From assembly GCF_003473485.1 (NCBI RefSeq), contig NC_053049.1, positions 12,028,001-12,092,000 of the forward strand: a stretch of DNA of 64,000 nucleotides, given 5' to 3'. Below the pieces are notes generated by a model. The model was not told the DNA's origin and searched no databases. It saw only the letters and a list, made by a program, of their open reading frames with translations. This DNA is from Medicago truncatula. Lineage: Eukaryota; Streptophyta; Magnoliopsida; Fabales; Fabaceae. Made by a program: the position numbers and the translations under genes. This document shows positions 11,049 through 23,635 of this stretch, one piece after another (the stretch's first letter is position 1; each line of letters begins with the position of its first letter).

Positions 11049-13673
11049 TCAAAAGGCAGAGACTTCAGTCCGGTTATAGAATCGGCCAGATGGACTTCCA
11101 TTGGGAAGCAATGCTAGCTTGACAACACTAGCAGCACCTTCTTCAGCAGTTAAGAGACCAGTATTACCAGTTATATCTGTGATGACATAACCAGGGCAAA
11201 TACTATTGATGCATAAAGTAGGAAAATTCTTAGCAAGAATTCTTGTATAAGCATTCATAGCAGCTTTAGACAAGACATAAGCACCACCAGTTTTAGGCCA
11301 TCCTTTGCTTTCCAATGAACCTTCTTTGAAATCTTCTAGAAATTTCTTCAATACTTCATCCACTTTCTCTTCAGTTAGGTTATCAGCATCACTGAAGACT
11401 TTTTTAGTCCATTCATTTTGTATGCCCTGTATTTGAAATGAATATACTATAATACCTCATTCATTTTAAAGAGAAAATGTAAGAATGTGTTTTTATACAA
11501 AATTAGTGATTCACTTTCTATCAAGGTTACCTAACATATTGATGGCAAAATGACAGTATATCTAAACAATAAAAATTATGAGAAAAATTTCACTTTAGTC
11601 ATCTATCTTCCTAAACAGTAGTGTTTACAAGTTTACTCTTACTTTATGATACTAACATTGATTGTATGAAAACCTTAAGAAATCATTAACACAAGGACTA
11701 AAACAGCTTACCTCTAACTTTCCCAAAGTGGATGATACATTCACAATTCTTGGTGAATCAGATAACTTTAGGAGAGGTAGAAGAGATTCAGTAGTTATTT
11801 TAGCACCATAATAATTTATTTGCAAGCATTCTTCAGCTAACTCATATGTTTGAGTCACTGCCTTTTTCTTTTCATCTTCTGTTAATGCCTGCAAAGATCA
11901 ATTTATGAATACTCGAAGCGATTTTACAAACTGAATCATATTTAAAGACAATTGTTTGTCCAAACGAAACTTATTAGGGATGGAGGCTGTAGTAAAAGTC
12001 CATAGAAGCCAATAAAAGGGATTAAGAACTTCAATCATCAATTAAAGGTGAACCTAGATATACTTACTCCAGGGTTAGAGATCAGCAAAGTAGCTAAATC
12101 TTTGTCATTAATAACAGTTCCACTAATCCCTGCATTGTTAACCTGCATTTAACAATTTTTCTTCATTAAGTATTCATATACCATATGTAACAAAATGTGA
12201 AGCATGAGATTCCCTTCAAAGCTATTAAGAAAATTCAGCATAACTCAATTTGATTAAACAGTAACAAAATGTAACATAATACCTATATAGTAAAGTCAAT
12301 TTACACAAAAATAAAGAAAAATAAAACATACCTAAACACTCTTGTAACAAGCATGAATGTAGAACAACAAAACGAGCAAGTAATAACCAAAGTTGCAAGC
12401 TGAGCATGCAAAAATTTTAGATTTTTTTCTCTTTTTATTTTAATATTGGTCTAGTGGCCAACACATACTCAAATAAACACATGGGAAGGTGAAAATGTGG
12501 TGACCAGGGTTTGAACCAAAGATTCCATATATAATGTCCTCACACCAAAACCATTAGGCCGTAACAACGAGGACACACAAATTTTTAATCGTTGTCCATT
12601 AGCCGATTAATCTTTGACTGAAGATCTCAACGGCAAAGAGGGTAGTTTGCTCTCATACTCTTCCATCAATCTTATATCAGATACACAATTCTTGATCTAT
12701 CTCCTTATACATGTATTATATATCAATGGTAATTCTTTTAAATCCTTCAAGATTATCATGCAACTAAAATGCGACAAACTTTCATTATCAACAACAAAAA
12801 AGCGGAAAGGAGAACCAATTTTTGTATGTTACCAGAATATCAAGTTTGCCAAATTGCGATTTGACAAAATCTGCAAGAGTAGCTACACTTGCAGCATTAG
12901 CCACATCTACTTGATAAAAGACAACAAAATCTGAAAGACCAGAAGCTTTGAGTGTTTCCAAAGCATGAAGACCTCTTTTCTCATCTCTTGCTGTAAGCAC
13001 AACTTTGATTCCAGCTGAAGCTAACTGCTTAACTATCTCAAACCCAATTCCTTTGTTTGCTCCAGTCACCACTGCAATCCTGCAAACAAATTCAACCCAA
13101 ATGGTTTGATACTAGTTAATTTGTTAAAAGAAACTATCAATTTAGTCCTTAAAATGTTACCCTCTCTATATAGTTCTTAAACTATATAATTATGATGTGT
13201 TATTAAGATGTTCAAGATTAAATTGAAGAATTTTTCATATGATTTCGACACTAAATTGATGAATTTTATATACCATAAGAACTATTTATTATATTTTGTT
13301 ATATACTTTATAGTATAATACAGGGGCTAAATTGGAGAAAAAATGACGACTAAAGTGATTTTTAGTTTATGTCAATTTTTATGTATGTAACCCTAGTGCA
13401 GCCACAATTGAAATAACATCAACCACATTCGGCCATGCATCTCTCTACAATAGTATACATATATTCATCACGATGGCCTATCGTGATTTTTTTATTTTTT
13501 TTCTTCTGTAAAATCACAGTAGATCATCATAATTCTAATATACCGATTATGATACCAAACATATCGAATAAAGTTTGCAAGGCAATCACAATTGTCACCA
13601 CGACCAGAATAAAATACTTAAGCAAAATAAAGTTTGTTGGTTTAGTTAGTTACCTTTCTGCAATTGATCCCAT
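11049..13673 (-). CDS. SDR gene C: (+)-neomenthol dehydrogenase-like reductase (5 exons)
   Basis: Exons: 13654-13673, 12833-13079, 12068-12142, 11712-11888, 11049-11426, giving 298 residues, all in frame. The N-terminus is [22 protein letters not shown], Asn139, Ser166-Ser167 and Tyr223-x3-Lys227 are present. Exon 5 begins GIQNEWTKK, and its last 100 residues match B with few changes ([13 protein letters not shown] against [14 protein letters not shown]). The 5' untranslated stretch contains a CT-rich run (ctctctctattcaac). B and C are sister copies from the most recent visible duplication in the A-C group. Oxidoreductase function and NADPH use are inferred from the family. Confidence 0.92.
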
Positions 13674-13767
13674 CTTTAGTTGAAAGTTGAATAGAGAGAG
13701 AATAATGCTTCACTTCAGCTATAGCTCTGTGATTTCTGTACTTTGCATGTTGACTCAAAAGTGGTAG

Positions 13768-13830
13768 TCATCATATAACGATAAATTTTGTTGTTTTGGG
13801 AATGGTGAAACTACACAAAAATTGTACTTT
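13768..13830 (-). promoter_or_regulatory. Promoter block of gene C (shared with B)
   Basis: The minus strand carries TTTTGTGTAGTTTCACC, ATTCCCAAAACAACAAAA and a TATA-like CGTTATATGA in the same order as at gene B, here farther from the ATG because of a longer leader. Confidence 0.5.
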
Positions 13831-15029
13831 TTCGAGTGAATATTAATTGCCTCCTACCACACTATACCCGTTTCTGTGACTATTAATTAAAGACTTTAAG
13901 GAAAGAAAGTTACATTTATTGTAGTAGTTTTTTTTTCTTTTTTTCAAGCAGTTACATGCTAGAAATTCATCCTCAATAAATAAATTTGGAGTTTGAATCG
14001 AAACTCAAATTCTACAAACGGTAATATTTTTTTAACTGAACTATGCTCACGATGATTTATTGTAGGTTTGGTTGTATGAACTCAGGAATAAAATTTATTC
14101 TAAATATTTAAAATTGATTTTAATAAGTTCAAAAATAATTGATTTTGTCTTTTATTTTGTAATTGATATTGATTTATTTATGCTCAAATATATTTTTCAA
14201 CTCACTTATACATAAATATATTTAAAAATAAAATTATTTTATTTTTAATCAAAATCAATTTAAAAAATTTATTCACTTCAAATCAATTGTTGTCACCTCA
14301 AAATCAAACACACTGAAAATATATATAAAAATGGAAGTAGAATATATCAATTTAACACACTTAATAATTTCGGGTACCTGGTGGTTGTATATACATTATG
14401 GCTACAAAGACATTTGTACTAGGCCTCCATTTTTGGTAAATGAAGGATTGAAGGTATTCCCCACGTAAAACTAACCCTTCAAAATTACTAAATTTATTTA
14501 AGGTTTGGTGGCCTTATTTTCTATCCAGCAAGCAACTAACTGAGTTTTGGTAAGTATAAACTACTCTAATAAGTAAATTAATCAAAAGACACAGCTTAAT
14601 TTACAATGTCTTTATTGTCAGGTTGAACACATTTATCCGATGATGTTAATGAAGTCAGTGATTCAATTCGCGTTCTTGCCGGATTAGATTGTCCTTATCG
14701 TGGTATATCTTTGATATTGTTATTGGAGATTTGTAACTTTATTGGTTGATTTCTAATTCATTCTATAGAAATTGTATCATTTCTTTCTAATCTCTACAAT
14801 TATTGTGCTTAGACTGGTGTTACATACTTCCTCTAAGAAAAAATGTATTTCCAATGTTAAATGGTGTAAAATATTTAATCTCAACGTTGTAACTTTCTTA
14901 AATTAGTAGGAATTGAATTTGAAACGGTAAGATTTATAGCACTTGCGCATTTGACGCGCACCAACCACTTGAGCTAGACTCTGGTAACGTGTCTTATAAT
15001 TTAAACAAACGATTACAATATAATAACAA
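13831..15029. other. Spacer between genes C and D
   Basis: AT-rich spacer. At about 14080-14320 several 'aaaattgatttt' and 'aaatcaattt' motifs face each other, suggesting an eroded foldback element, but I could not fix its ends. A possible SINE lies at 14883-14985. No coding sequence was recognised. Confidence 0.4.
14883..14985 (-). mobile_element. Possible SINE fragment
   Basis: On the minus strand TAGCTCAAGTGGTTGG resembles a tRNA A box and is followed by TTTCAAATTCAATTCC, a degenerate B box, at SINE-like spacing. No A-rich tail or target duplication was found. Confidence 0.35.
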
Positions 15030-18000
15030 TCAAAATGAAGAGGCTTCGTTCCGAACATAGAAGTGGCCAGATGGACTACCGCTGGGAAGTAATGCTAACC
15101 TAACCGGATGAGCAGCACCTTCTTCTACCGTGAAGAAACCGGTATTAGCAGTTATATCGGTTTTGACATAACCAGGGCAAACACAATTGATGCAGAAGTT
15201 AGGATACTTCTTTGCAGTAATTCTTGTGTAGGCATTCATAGAAGCTTTAGCAATAGTATAGGGAGCTATAAACCTAGGCCAACCTTTTCTTTCTAAGGAC
15301 CCTTGTTCAAAATCTTTGATAAACTCCTTTATTACTTCATCTATTCTCTCATCTGTAAGATTTTCAACATCACTGAAGACTCCTTTAGCCCACTCATTTG
15401 ATACACTCTAATTTGACACAATAACCAATATAGATGATAATGACAAGTTAGTTAAAAAGGATTGGGTAAAAACATAATCTAAATAACAAAATATGTACCT
15501 ATAAAAGCTTCGAAGAAAGCCTAAAAAAATACTACCTCCAGCAATAAATATGGAATCCTTCTTTCAAAAATAAATATCCTTTCAAAAATTTAGCTGTAAT
15601 GATTATTTTCTTATCAACATACTCCTAGTTATATTATATAGTTTTCTATAATCAATAATAAATATTGTGAATATAAACTAATTTTCTCTCCCTGGATGGT
15701 ATAATTATAAAATTAACAACAATTTTTAAAATAAATTAGTATTATCACAAATTTTCTTAGAGTATGTTTGGATGAGAGAACGTTTAGAGGTAATTTAATT
15801 TTTTTAGGAAAATTCAAATCCTTTTATGTAAATTCCATTGTTTTAATGATAATTTTGAGAAATTTAAAATGGTGAAAATTCGTGAAGTATTTTGTAAGTT
15901 CAATTCAGAGACCCCTCAAAATTTTGCAAGTTGTTCCCCATATTTTTCAAAAGTTTTTGAGATGACCCTAAAAAATTTCAAATTATAAATTGGACCATTT
16001 TTCAATAAAAAATTACAAATTGACCCCTCAAAATTTCAAAAATTACGAGTTGGCCCCTCAAGATTTTCAAAACATACAAATTGGCCCTTATTTTCCAAAT
16101 GATAGAAATCTTTTAGTACTCTATCAAAACGAAAACATTTTAAAAAATGAATGCAATTCAACATAATCATTTAAATTGTCTATAATTCTAAATTCTTTAA
16201 CATTACCAACTATCCCATCAAAACAAACACTTAATTCATGTGATTCAGTGAATAAGATCATATATTTAGAAACAGAAATATTATATTCGATTTAGTAACA
16301 TCTCTCATAACAGAATGAGTTGGGGCACTAATTAGCTAATTTTCTATTTGGGCACCAAGCTTATTCATTCTTAAGAATTTATTTATATAAAAATAAGCTT
16401 ACCTCTATCTTGCCCGCTCCAGATGATACATTGACTACTCTTGGTGAATCAGATAGTTGAAGGAGGGGAAGAAGGTATTCAAATGTTCTCTTAGCCCCAT
16501 AATAATTTATTTGGATGCATTCTTTAGCTGACTCATATGTTTGTGTTACTGCCCTTCTCAATTCTTCATCAGGTAGTGCCTGCAAGATGAGTATAACTCA
16601 AAGATCAAAACCATTAAAGATGCTTCCAGAACAATTTTAACTTAGGGCCCGTTTAAATTAGCTTATATAAAACAATTTATGCAAATAAATAAGTTTTTAT
16701 GTATTATTTATAAGTTTTTAAGGTAGTTCATGAAAAAACCGTTTATGAAGATACAATTTTCGTTAGTGAGAGCTTATAAATTAAAATAAAAGCATATTTA
16801 TTTACATAAGTTATTTTTCATAAGCTCAAAATAAGCTCAAACCAAACGGGGTCTTACTTCACACATGTCATGACATCTTTAAATCATTAGTGCATTAGTG
16901 GTAATTATCGAGTAAAATGTTTAATGGAAAATATCAAAATTTGGTGCTTTGTTTGGTACTCCTTTGTCTATAAATAATAGAGTTATTTGATCACTTCACA
17001 CATATTACAAAATATAAGTGAAAATAAAAGATAAAAAAAAATGGTTTTAAGTGTATTTCCATTATCATAAATGTAAAATGGAAGATATTAAATTGAAAGA
17101 GATGAATTTAGTATTAATTAGAGTATATAATTAAAAAAACAAATTAATATTATATTGAAAAATGAAATTGGTGTTTTGAAACAATTACTCCCTTATTCTA
17201 TAATAGATGACCTATTTGAAAATGTACATTATTGACTTAACATATTTTGACCGTAGTTTTCTACTAATATACAAAGATAAGTAATATTATATATATAAGA
17301 TGTCGTTGGATTTGTCTCGATGAATATTTTTAAAATATAAAAATTTTATAATTTTTTTTAAGAGATTAGTAATGTTATTTAAGATCATAATTATGCATTG
17401 ATATGCGTGACAAGGTCAATTGTGCCACTTAATATGAGACAGAGTGAGTATTATTTTACAAATAACTTAATTACTTAATTATTTTAGGACAAAGGAAGTA
17501 ACTAGGGTTGGGAATAGGCCAGGCCAGGCCATGCTTTGATAGGCCTGAGCCTGGCCAACGAAAAAATTTGCAGGCCTGAGCCTGACCTATGGCCTTTCAT
17601 AGGCCTATTATTTTGGCCTGGCCTGACCTATTTAAAATTCTGGCCTGGCCTGAAAGCCTATTTACAGGCCTACTTACCATTAAAGTCACTAAACATTCCA
17701 TTTTATCTACTTTTAAATAGGCTTAATAGACCTCAAAGCCTATTTCAGTGTAAGACCTGTGTATCACTACTATAAGGCCTTAAAAGCTTATTTCACTATA
17801 AAGCTTTAAAGTCTATTTAAAAAGTCCACTATGAAGCCTAACATGCATAAACAAGTCGGCCTATTAGGCTTCATAGGCTTTTTTGATAGCCTAAGCCTGG
17901 CCTATTTACTTAAATAGGCTTTTTAAAAAACCTAAGCCTAGCCTTTTTAATAAACAGGTCAGGCTTAAACAGGTCAGGCCATAGGCCCCTGTAGGCCGGC

Positions 18001-20709
18001 CTGCCCTATTCCCAACCCTAGAAGTAACAATATTTAATACAATTTTCGGTCGTACATGTACATAACTACATATGCATCTAGAAAAGTAGCAAATTGATAT
18101 TTCTGCATATAGCATCTACAATGATAGTCACAGATAAGAACTCTTTTAATGGACCCCACATGTACATTAAAAAAAAAAACAACGATTCAATGACTCCAAT
18201 GACAATACACTAACATGGACTCCAATGAAAAGTGCTTAAATATGTCTCACTAATTTTACATCATTATGTAAAAGTAATTTATTTATTAAATTATAAATTA
18301 CCTCATAAAATATTATTTCTTTTAAAAATGGGATCAACTTATACATATTTTATTAATTTTTTTTAAACATGGGACCCGTTAGTTAGTCAGAATAGAAAAG
18401 ATCTTTATATAGTTATTTGTTACTTAATAGATACTACTTTTTTCTTCAATAGAAGGTCCTTAACCGAAAAATGATCCTTATTAAATAAGGAATCCTTAAG
18501 GACCGCATTAAAGATGCTCTAATTGACTAGATTCATAACATGTGTTGATATATACTAACCCCGTTTGTAATGATGGCTGAAGTGAATAAATCACTATCTT
18601 TAATTTCAACTCCGCCAATCCCTGCATTGTTAACCTACACAATATGTACAAATTAAACATGAGCAATGCTATTTGTTACGATGGTTAACTAGAAGAAAGG
18701 CAAGAATTACACATGCCAAAAAAACAAAAACAGAAACAACATATATTAGTGGTTGGGAAATGCTTGTTATTACGGATCATTATTTAACGAAAAGTAAGAA
18801 TGAATCTTCATCGTATTAACAAGTTGAATGATGAAGATTCATTCTTGTAATTTGTTAAATGATGATTCGTAATAACAAGCATTTCCCATTAAGAACATTG
18901 CTATTTGTTACGATAGGAAGATAAAATATTAATTTTCGGAGATCAAACTAATGACCTCTTTCTTAAATTTTCTTCAATGTCCTTTAGCTCATCAACAACG
19001 ATACTTAAGCACGGCTATTAGCTCTAACCTATGAAGTTTGGATACTCTAAAATGATGATGTACTTGTATCGGATACCGATACTTCACGGATACTTGCTGA
19101 TACGTACTCACCTAGTATTAGAATTGATTATTTTAATTTTTTTAAAAAAATTATTGGATAGTTATAGGATACTCCATGGATACACAAAAATACTTATAAA
19201 ATACTTAAAATATACATATCCTAGAAAAGATGAAGGGTAGAAAAGTGTGACATTGTTGCGAAAATTCAGTGGATATGTATATAACTCAATTTTAGATATG
19301 CATTAGTAGAATTGTTTCTAGATAAACCACTAAAAATTATACTCTGTGGACGAAGGTAACGAGAGAAAGAAGATTCAATTAATCAATATTAGACAAAATT
19401 TGTATTGAATTCTTTTAATGATGCTTATGTTGATATCCCAACATTTGAATAAAAATATAATATGGTTTATAAGAAAACTTTACATATTTTTATTTTGATC
19501 ACACGTTTTATTTTAAAAAAATTGTGACTTTTATAATAAAATAATAATGAAGAGTAATCAATGGTCAGTTTAAGTATATCTTAGCCATATCATATCTTAA
19601 ATTTTAAAAATTTCACGTATCCGCATACTTGTATCGTATCATACCCGCATCTGTATCACATTTCTGAGCTTCATCGACTCTAACAAGTTGCAAATCAAAT
19701 TTACAACAACATGACATCGTAAGACATAACTCCTGCTCCTATCTTATCCCTCAACCTCATGTTATCTTGTTTTCATTTTTTGTGGACCCCCAATACCATT
19801 AATTACAAGAACCAAAGAAATTCCAAGCCATAGAACATTGGAACTCTATCTTCCCTATCTTACGCATCTTCAATACTAACAAAACAACATATAATTGTTT
19901 TAAAAAATTCGTATATCGATCGAGCAAACACAGGCTTTGGGTGGAGAATGATGATGATGATGATAAGCTTAAAAATCCAAATCCTTAAGCACAGTAACAT
20001 GCAATTGAACATGTGACAAACTTTTATTCCGGAAAAAAAAAAAAAAAAAGCATGATAAGAGGAGAACCAATTCATTTTTATTAAAAAGTGTCAATTACTA
20101 TAGTTTTAAAATTGCTGACACTAATATTCAAATAATGTCGGATCGAGTTTTAAAAAATAAAATTCAATTAGTTTTTTTTTTGTCAAAAACTAATTTTTTT
20201 TGAAGGATTGTCAAAAACTAATTGAATTTTATTTTTTAAAACTCGGTCCAATATTAATTGAATATTTATATATCAAAACATGTCCATTTATTTTTAAAAA
20301 TTGAGAGATCTCTATTCCAACATTGCATGTAATTACTCACCAGAATATCAAGTTTTCCAAATTGAGATTTGACAAAATCTGCAAGAGATGCTACACTTGA
20401 AGCATCAGCAACATCTAGTTGATGAAATACAACAAAATCAGAAAGACCAGAAGCTTTAAGTGTTTCCAAAGCATGAAGACCTCTTTTCTCATCTCTTGAT
20501 GTAAGCACCACTTTGATTACAGCTGAAGCTAACTGCTTTACTATCTCTAACCCAATTCCTTTGTTTGCACCTGTCACCACTGCATACCTAAAAGGTAGAG
20601 AGGCACTAAGGATTAGTAAAAAATCTATAAGATTCAAAAACATGGTTAAGTATACACAAAAGAAAGAAATAATGAAAGTTTGTTACTACCTTTCTCTTGG
20701 TTCTCCCAT
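15030..20709 (-). CDS. SDR gene D: (+)-neomenthol dehydrogenase-like reductase (5 exons)
   Basis: Exons: 20690-20709, 20341-20587, 18560-18634, 16403-16579, 15030-15407, giving 298 residues in frame. This is the first copy of the D-H group (exon 5 with [15 protein letters not shown]). Motifs: TGANKGIG 12-19, NNAGIGG from 91, Asn139, Ser166-Ser167, and Tyr223-TIA-Lys227 preceded by Pro. Two changes are notable in the cofactor half: Val at residue 30, where most copies have Gly (LASAVIKVV), and Ser37 in TSR, where most have TAR. The stretched introns (1.7-2.0 kb) carry three MITEs, a hairpin and a dispersed repeat. The intron 3 donor is GTTAGT rather than GTAAGT, as in E-H. The gene is intact; whether its splicing tolerates the insertions is not visible. 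Confidence 0.9.
15760..16230. mobile_element. Tourist-like MITE in intron 4 of gene D
   Basis: Left end GAGTATGTTTGGATGAGAG; right end reversed GTGTTTGTTTTGATGGGAT; flanked by TTA on both sides (15757-15759 and 16231-16233). The ends are imperfect, so this is a moderate call. The interior contains repeated 'aaaatttcaaaaattac' wording. Confidence 0.5.
16645..16853. mobile_element. Tourist-like MITE in intron 3 of gene D
   Basis: Termini GGGCCCGTTT and, reversed, GACCCCGTTT; TTA duplicated at 16642-16644 and 16854-16856, the PIF/Harbinger target. The inner arms share 'ataagct' motifs. The length of 209 bp is typical for a Tourist element. Confidence 0.65.
17503..18020. mobile_element. hAT-type MITE, 518 bp, GGCCTG-rich
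   Basis: Terminal repeats TAGGGTTGGGAATAGGCC on the left and its near-complement on the right (CCTATTCCCAACCCTA), flanked by a perfect 8-bp duplication GAAGTAAC at 17495-17502 and 18021-18028. The interior is packed with variants of 'aggcctgagcctggcc' and 'taggcctatt', a short-motif composition unlike the rest of the window. The 8-bp target size points to a hAT transposase. It sits in intron 3 of gene D. Confidence 0.9.
18754..18888. repeat. Hairpin-forming element, 135 bp, intron 2 of gene D
   Basis: TGGGAAATGCTTGTTATTACG at the left end is matched by its reverse complement at the right end (CGTAATAACAAGCATTTCCCA). The arms pair over almost 60 bp with a loop of about 17 bp. The motif GCTATTTGTTACGAT lies directly repeated on both sides (about 18668 and 18899), so the hairpin may have inserted into, or carried along, a duplicated target. 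Confidence 0.75.
19034..19670. repeat. Dispersed repeat, copy 1 (intron 2 of gene D)
   Basis: About 630 bp, from GTATCGGATACCGATACTTC to the series 'cgtatccgcatacttgtatcgtatc'. It matches 35030-35665 along its length with many point changes and small indels. The ends are rich in GGATAC motifs in opposite orientations, as in a non-autonomous DNA transposon, but no target duplication was found. There is no coding capacity. Confidence 0.7.
20124..20266. repeat. Inverted repeat in intron 2 of gene D
   Basis: Left arm 20124-20175 and right arm 20213-20266 pair through GAGTTTTAAAAAATAAAATT and its complement, continuing into 'caattagttttt'. The loop is about 37 bp and T-rich. Transcribed within the intron, it would form a long AU-rich stem just downstream of exon 2. 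Confidence 0.75.
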
Positions 20710-20777
20710 ATTTTGTTGGAACTCAAAAAGTGTTAACTTGGGAAATTTGAAGATGCTTTTCTGGTTCAAGATATATA

Positions 20778-20827
20778 TTTTCTTCTCTTGGGAATCACTC
20801 AACCACACACGAAAATTCTAATTTGCC
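20778..20827 (-). promoter_or_regulatory. Promoter block of gene D (shared with E and H)
   Basis: Minus-strand block CGTGTGTGGTTGAGTGATTCC, then CAAGAGAAGAAAATATATA, about 70-115 bp upstream of the ATG. Genes E (28434-28480) and H (45097-45140) have the same motifs in the same order. The AAAATATA/AAAATATCTC part may act as the TATA region. Confidence 0.5.
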
Positions 20828-21086
20828 CTTCCATATCCTCCACACAACACAACATACTATCATTTTGACACCTTTATTTATATCTATATATATATATATT
20901 TTTTTTGTTTTCCGTAAATGTCTCGTTAATCCTATTTGAGACATTTCGAACATTAAATATGAACATCGCCTCGATAAAAATTCAAACTATGATTAGAGAC
21001 ATATCTATTTATAGTAGATTAGGGGTAAATGCCCCCACTAATGCTCCTAATATATTTATTTTTTTTGACAAAATGCTTATGGTATA

Positions 21087-21408
21087 CTCCCTCCGTCCTA
21101 AAATATAAGCAAAAAAATTTCATATTCTTTGTATTAAAATATAAGCAAAAAAAACCTACTTTTATGCTATTATTATGTTTTTTTCAAACAAATCATCTTT
21201 TCCAATGTAAAATTAAATGCAAATTGCATTCAATTTGTTCACCTTTTTCTTTTCTCCATAATTTTTAACCAATGAGAATTATTTTTACATCTTTTCATGA
21301 AACTTATTCCAAGGAGAACACAAAAAATTATACCTCAAATCACTAAGTGTTAGTTTTCTTAATTAGTGTGAATTAGTGTTTTTTACTTATAAATTAGGAC
21401 GGAGGGAG
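21087..21408. mobile_element. Stowaway-type MITE, 322 bp
   Basis: Starts CTCCCTCCGTCCTAAAATAT and ends with TTAGGACGGAGGGAG; TA flanks at 21085-21086 and 21409-21410. It lies in the D-E spacer. Confidence 0.88.
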
Positions 21409-22071
21409 TATTTGTTAAGTCTTTGATATTTTAATTATACCCCCCTCTTAAAATAATAGGTTGTCTTCACCAGATGAAAATTTATACTATAAAAAGAGTT
21501 TCTATCATTAATTTTATAAAATCGAATGTGTAACTGCATTTGAGATGAAAATTTGAACCATATTTTTTAAATATAAAGACACACAAAAATCAAATTTAAT
21601 TTATAGATACTAAGCAGTCTTTAATTTTTTTAACAATATAATATTTATAATCTTAAATATTTTGCTCAATGATGTTATTATTTTATCACTTTATGTCGTA
21701 AGTATTTGTCATTCTCTAGATGAAATCCAATGTGCTGACAGCCCAACTTGTTGTAACGGTGTCAATTAGAAGGGAAGATAAAACTGTGCATGTCAAATAT
21801 TATAAGTTATCATTATGACTAAACCATTAATTGAAACTTCTGTCATTCACAGAAGGACCATACCACTAATCTTTTTAGTCTATTAATTAGCTAATTTAGG
21901 CTGCTATAACGGCCCCCGACATTGAGTTAGGCTACCACTGAGCAAGAAAAGAGCCATTAAAAATAGTCCCACATCTAGGGGCGGATCCATGTTGGAGCTA
22001 TGTGGGACTATAGCTGCACATGCTTTTTTCCCCTTATTTTTTTTAATAGATAAAACACATACATCACATAC

Positions 22072-22250
22072 GGACGGTAGCAACTGCAAGTGTTGAACGT
22101 GTTTTTTCAGCTATGAATGTTGTGAAGAGTAACCTATGTAATAAAATGGGTAAGATGTCCTATTAACAATTAACAATGATGTCATTTTAGCTCATTTTCA
22201 ACAAATGTATAGGAGATGACTTTCATTGTAATGTAGTGTATCAAACAATG
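22072..22250 (+). pseudogene. hAT transposase C-terminal (hATC) remnant
   Basis: The frame reads VATASVERVFSAMNVVKSNL and then CNKMGKMSY before stops. ASVERxFSAMxxVKxxLxNxM is the signature of the hATC dimerisation region in plant hAT / TTF-type zinc finger transposases. Two in-frame stops follow, so only the fossil core remains. It lies inside the element 21976-23801. Confidence 0.75.
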
Positions 22251-22350
22251 AGATAATAATATTTGCCGATTAAAAAAAAGGGTCTTGTTAATGAGTGCCC
22301 CGGACACTCTTTAAGCATACAAAAACAAGCAATTATTCTTTAAAAAAGTA

Positions 22351-22612
22351 CTCCATCCATTCCTTTTTAAGTGTCACTTTTGGAGAAAAATTTTGTTTCT
22401 ATTTAACTGTCACTTTCAAAGTTTAATGCAACATTAAATGTTGTTTTACCAATATTGTCCTTAGTTATTTATAGCGGAGAGAGAAATATATTAAATGAAT
22501 AAGGTCATTATAGTAAAAGTATAGCTTATTGCATCAAAAGTAGTATCAATTGTTTATTGTCTTGATTTGTGTAAAATGTCAAAATGTGACAATTAAAAAG
22601 GAACGGATGTAG
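22351..22612. mobile_element. Stowaway-like MITE nested inside another MITE
   Basis: CTCCATCCATTCCTTTTTAA on the left and TTAAAAAGGAACGGATGTAG on the right, TA on both flanks. The termini are diverged from the CTCCCTCCGT consensus. Confidence 0.7.
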
Positions 22613-22631
22613 TAAAATATTTCGATTTCCA

Positions 22632-23635
22632 CAGGGCCGTTCCTAGCGTTTCAGGGGCCTTAGACATAGTTTGAAAAAATGGGCCGTTACATAATACATC
22701 AAAACCTTTTTTAGTTTCTTGTTATGATTTTACTAACGCTTCATTTTTTTTTCTTCGCTTTTCACTATAGGATAAAAGGTTTTTTTAGGCAACATCTTTA
22801 AATAAATCAAAACTAAACAAAATACCATAGGATTAGAGAACAATAGCTTATGCGAAGTAGACTGAAATTTTAGTACCTAAATAGTAGACAGTGAATTTGG
22901 GACATCTAATGATAGTAAAACCAAAAAAATAAAAGTATATCAACACGTAATTAATTAAATTTTAGACATTTTGATACAAAATTCTCCAATGTTAAACCCA
23001 TAACAACAATAATACTTGATAAAAAAAAATGTGTTAAAATTTTTAGAGTAATCTAAGATACAATAACTCATTTGTATACTACAAATAAATCATTCCTCTT
23101 CTTATATGCTACAAGTACCAAGTTTATATTACTATATTGATATAATTAAATTATTTTGGATACTTTAAAGGCAATATTAAGATTAATTTTTCTAATAGGC
23201 CCATTTTCAAGTAAAATATTATTCGTTTTGTTATGAAGATTCTTTCAATTTTCTGGATAACAAATATCACATATATTATATATTTTTAATATTAGTAAAA
23301 CACATTATTAGGAAAAAAGAGCCCAAAAAGATATTAAAAAAATCTTGGCACATTATTAGAAAGAAATGGCCAATTTTTTTTGGAAGGGTGTATATAGAAG
23401 GCTTTGTTTTATATGGGGTATATATAGCAAATTGCATCAAAAAGGCCAAAACAATAACAGACTCTAGCCCAGATTTTCATATCAATGTTTCGGGCCTGTT
23501 AGTATATTTTACTAAATAAACCCCCAAAAAACCAATTCTTACTATATACACCCCCACCAATAATTTTTTTAGGGCCCCCTACCGGCATGGGCCCTAGGCC
23601 ATCGCACTCGTGGCCTATGCCTAGGGCCGGCCCTG
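22632..23635. mobile_element. hAT-type non-autonomous element, 1004 bp, nested
   Basis: Termini CAGGGCCGTTCCTAG and, reversed, CAGGGCCGGCCCTAGG; perfect 8-bp duplication GATTTCCA at 22624-22631 and 23636-23643. The interior is AT-rich with GGGCC-rich ends and no transposase frame. Confidence 0.85.

Noticed and set aside
12435..12560. Possible SINE in intron 2 of gene C (ggtctagtggcc ... gggtttgaacc)
   Set aside because: The spacing between box-like motifs is too long, and there is no tail or target duplication.
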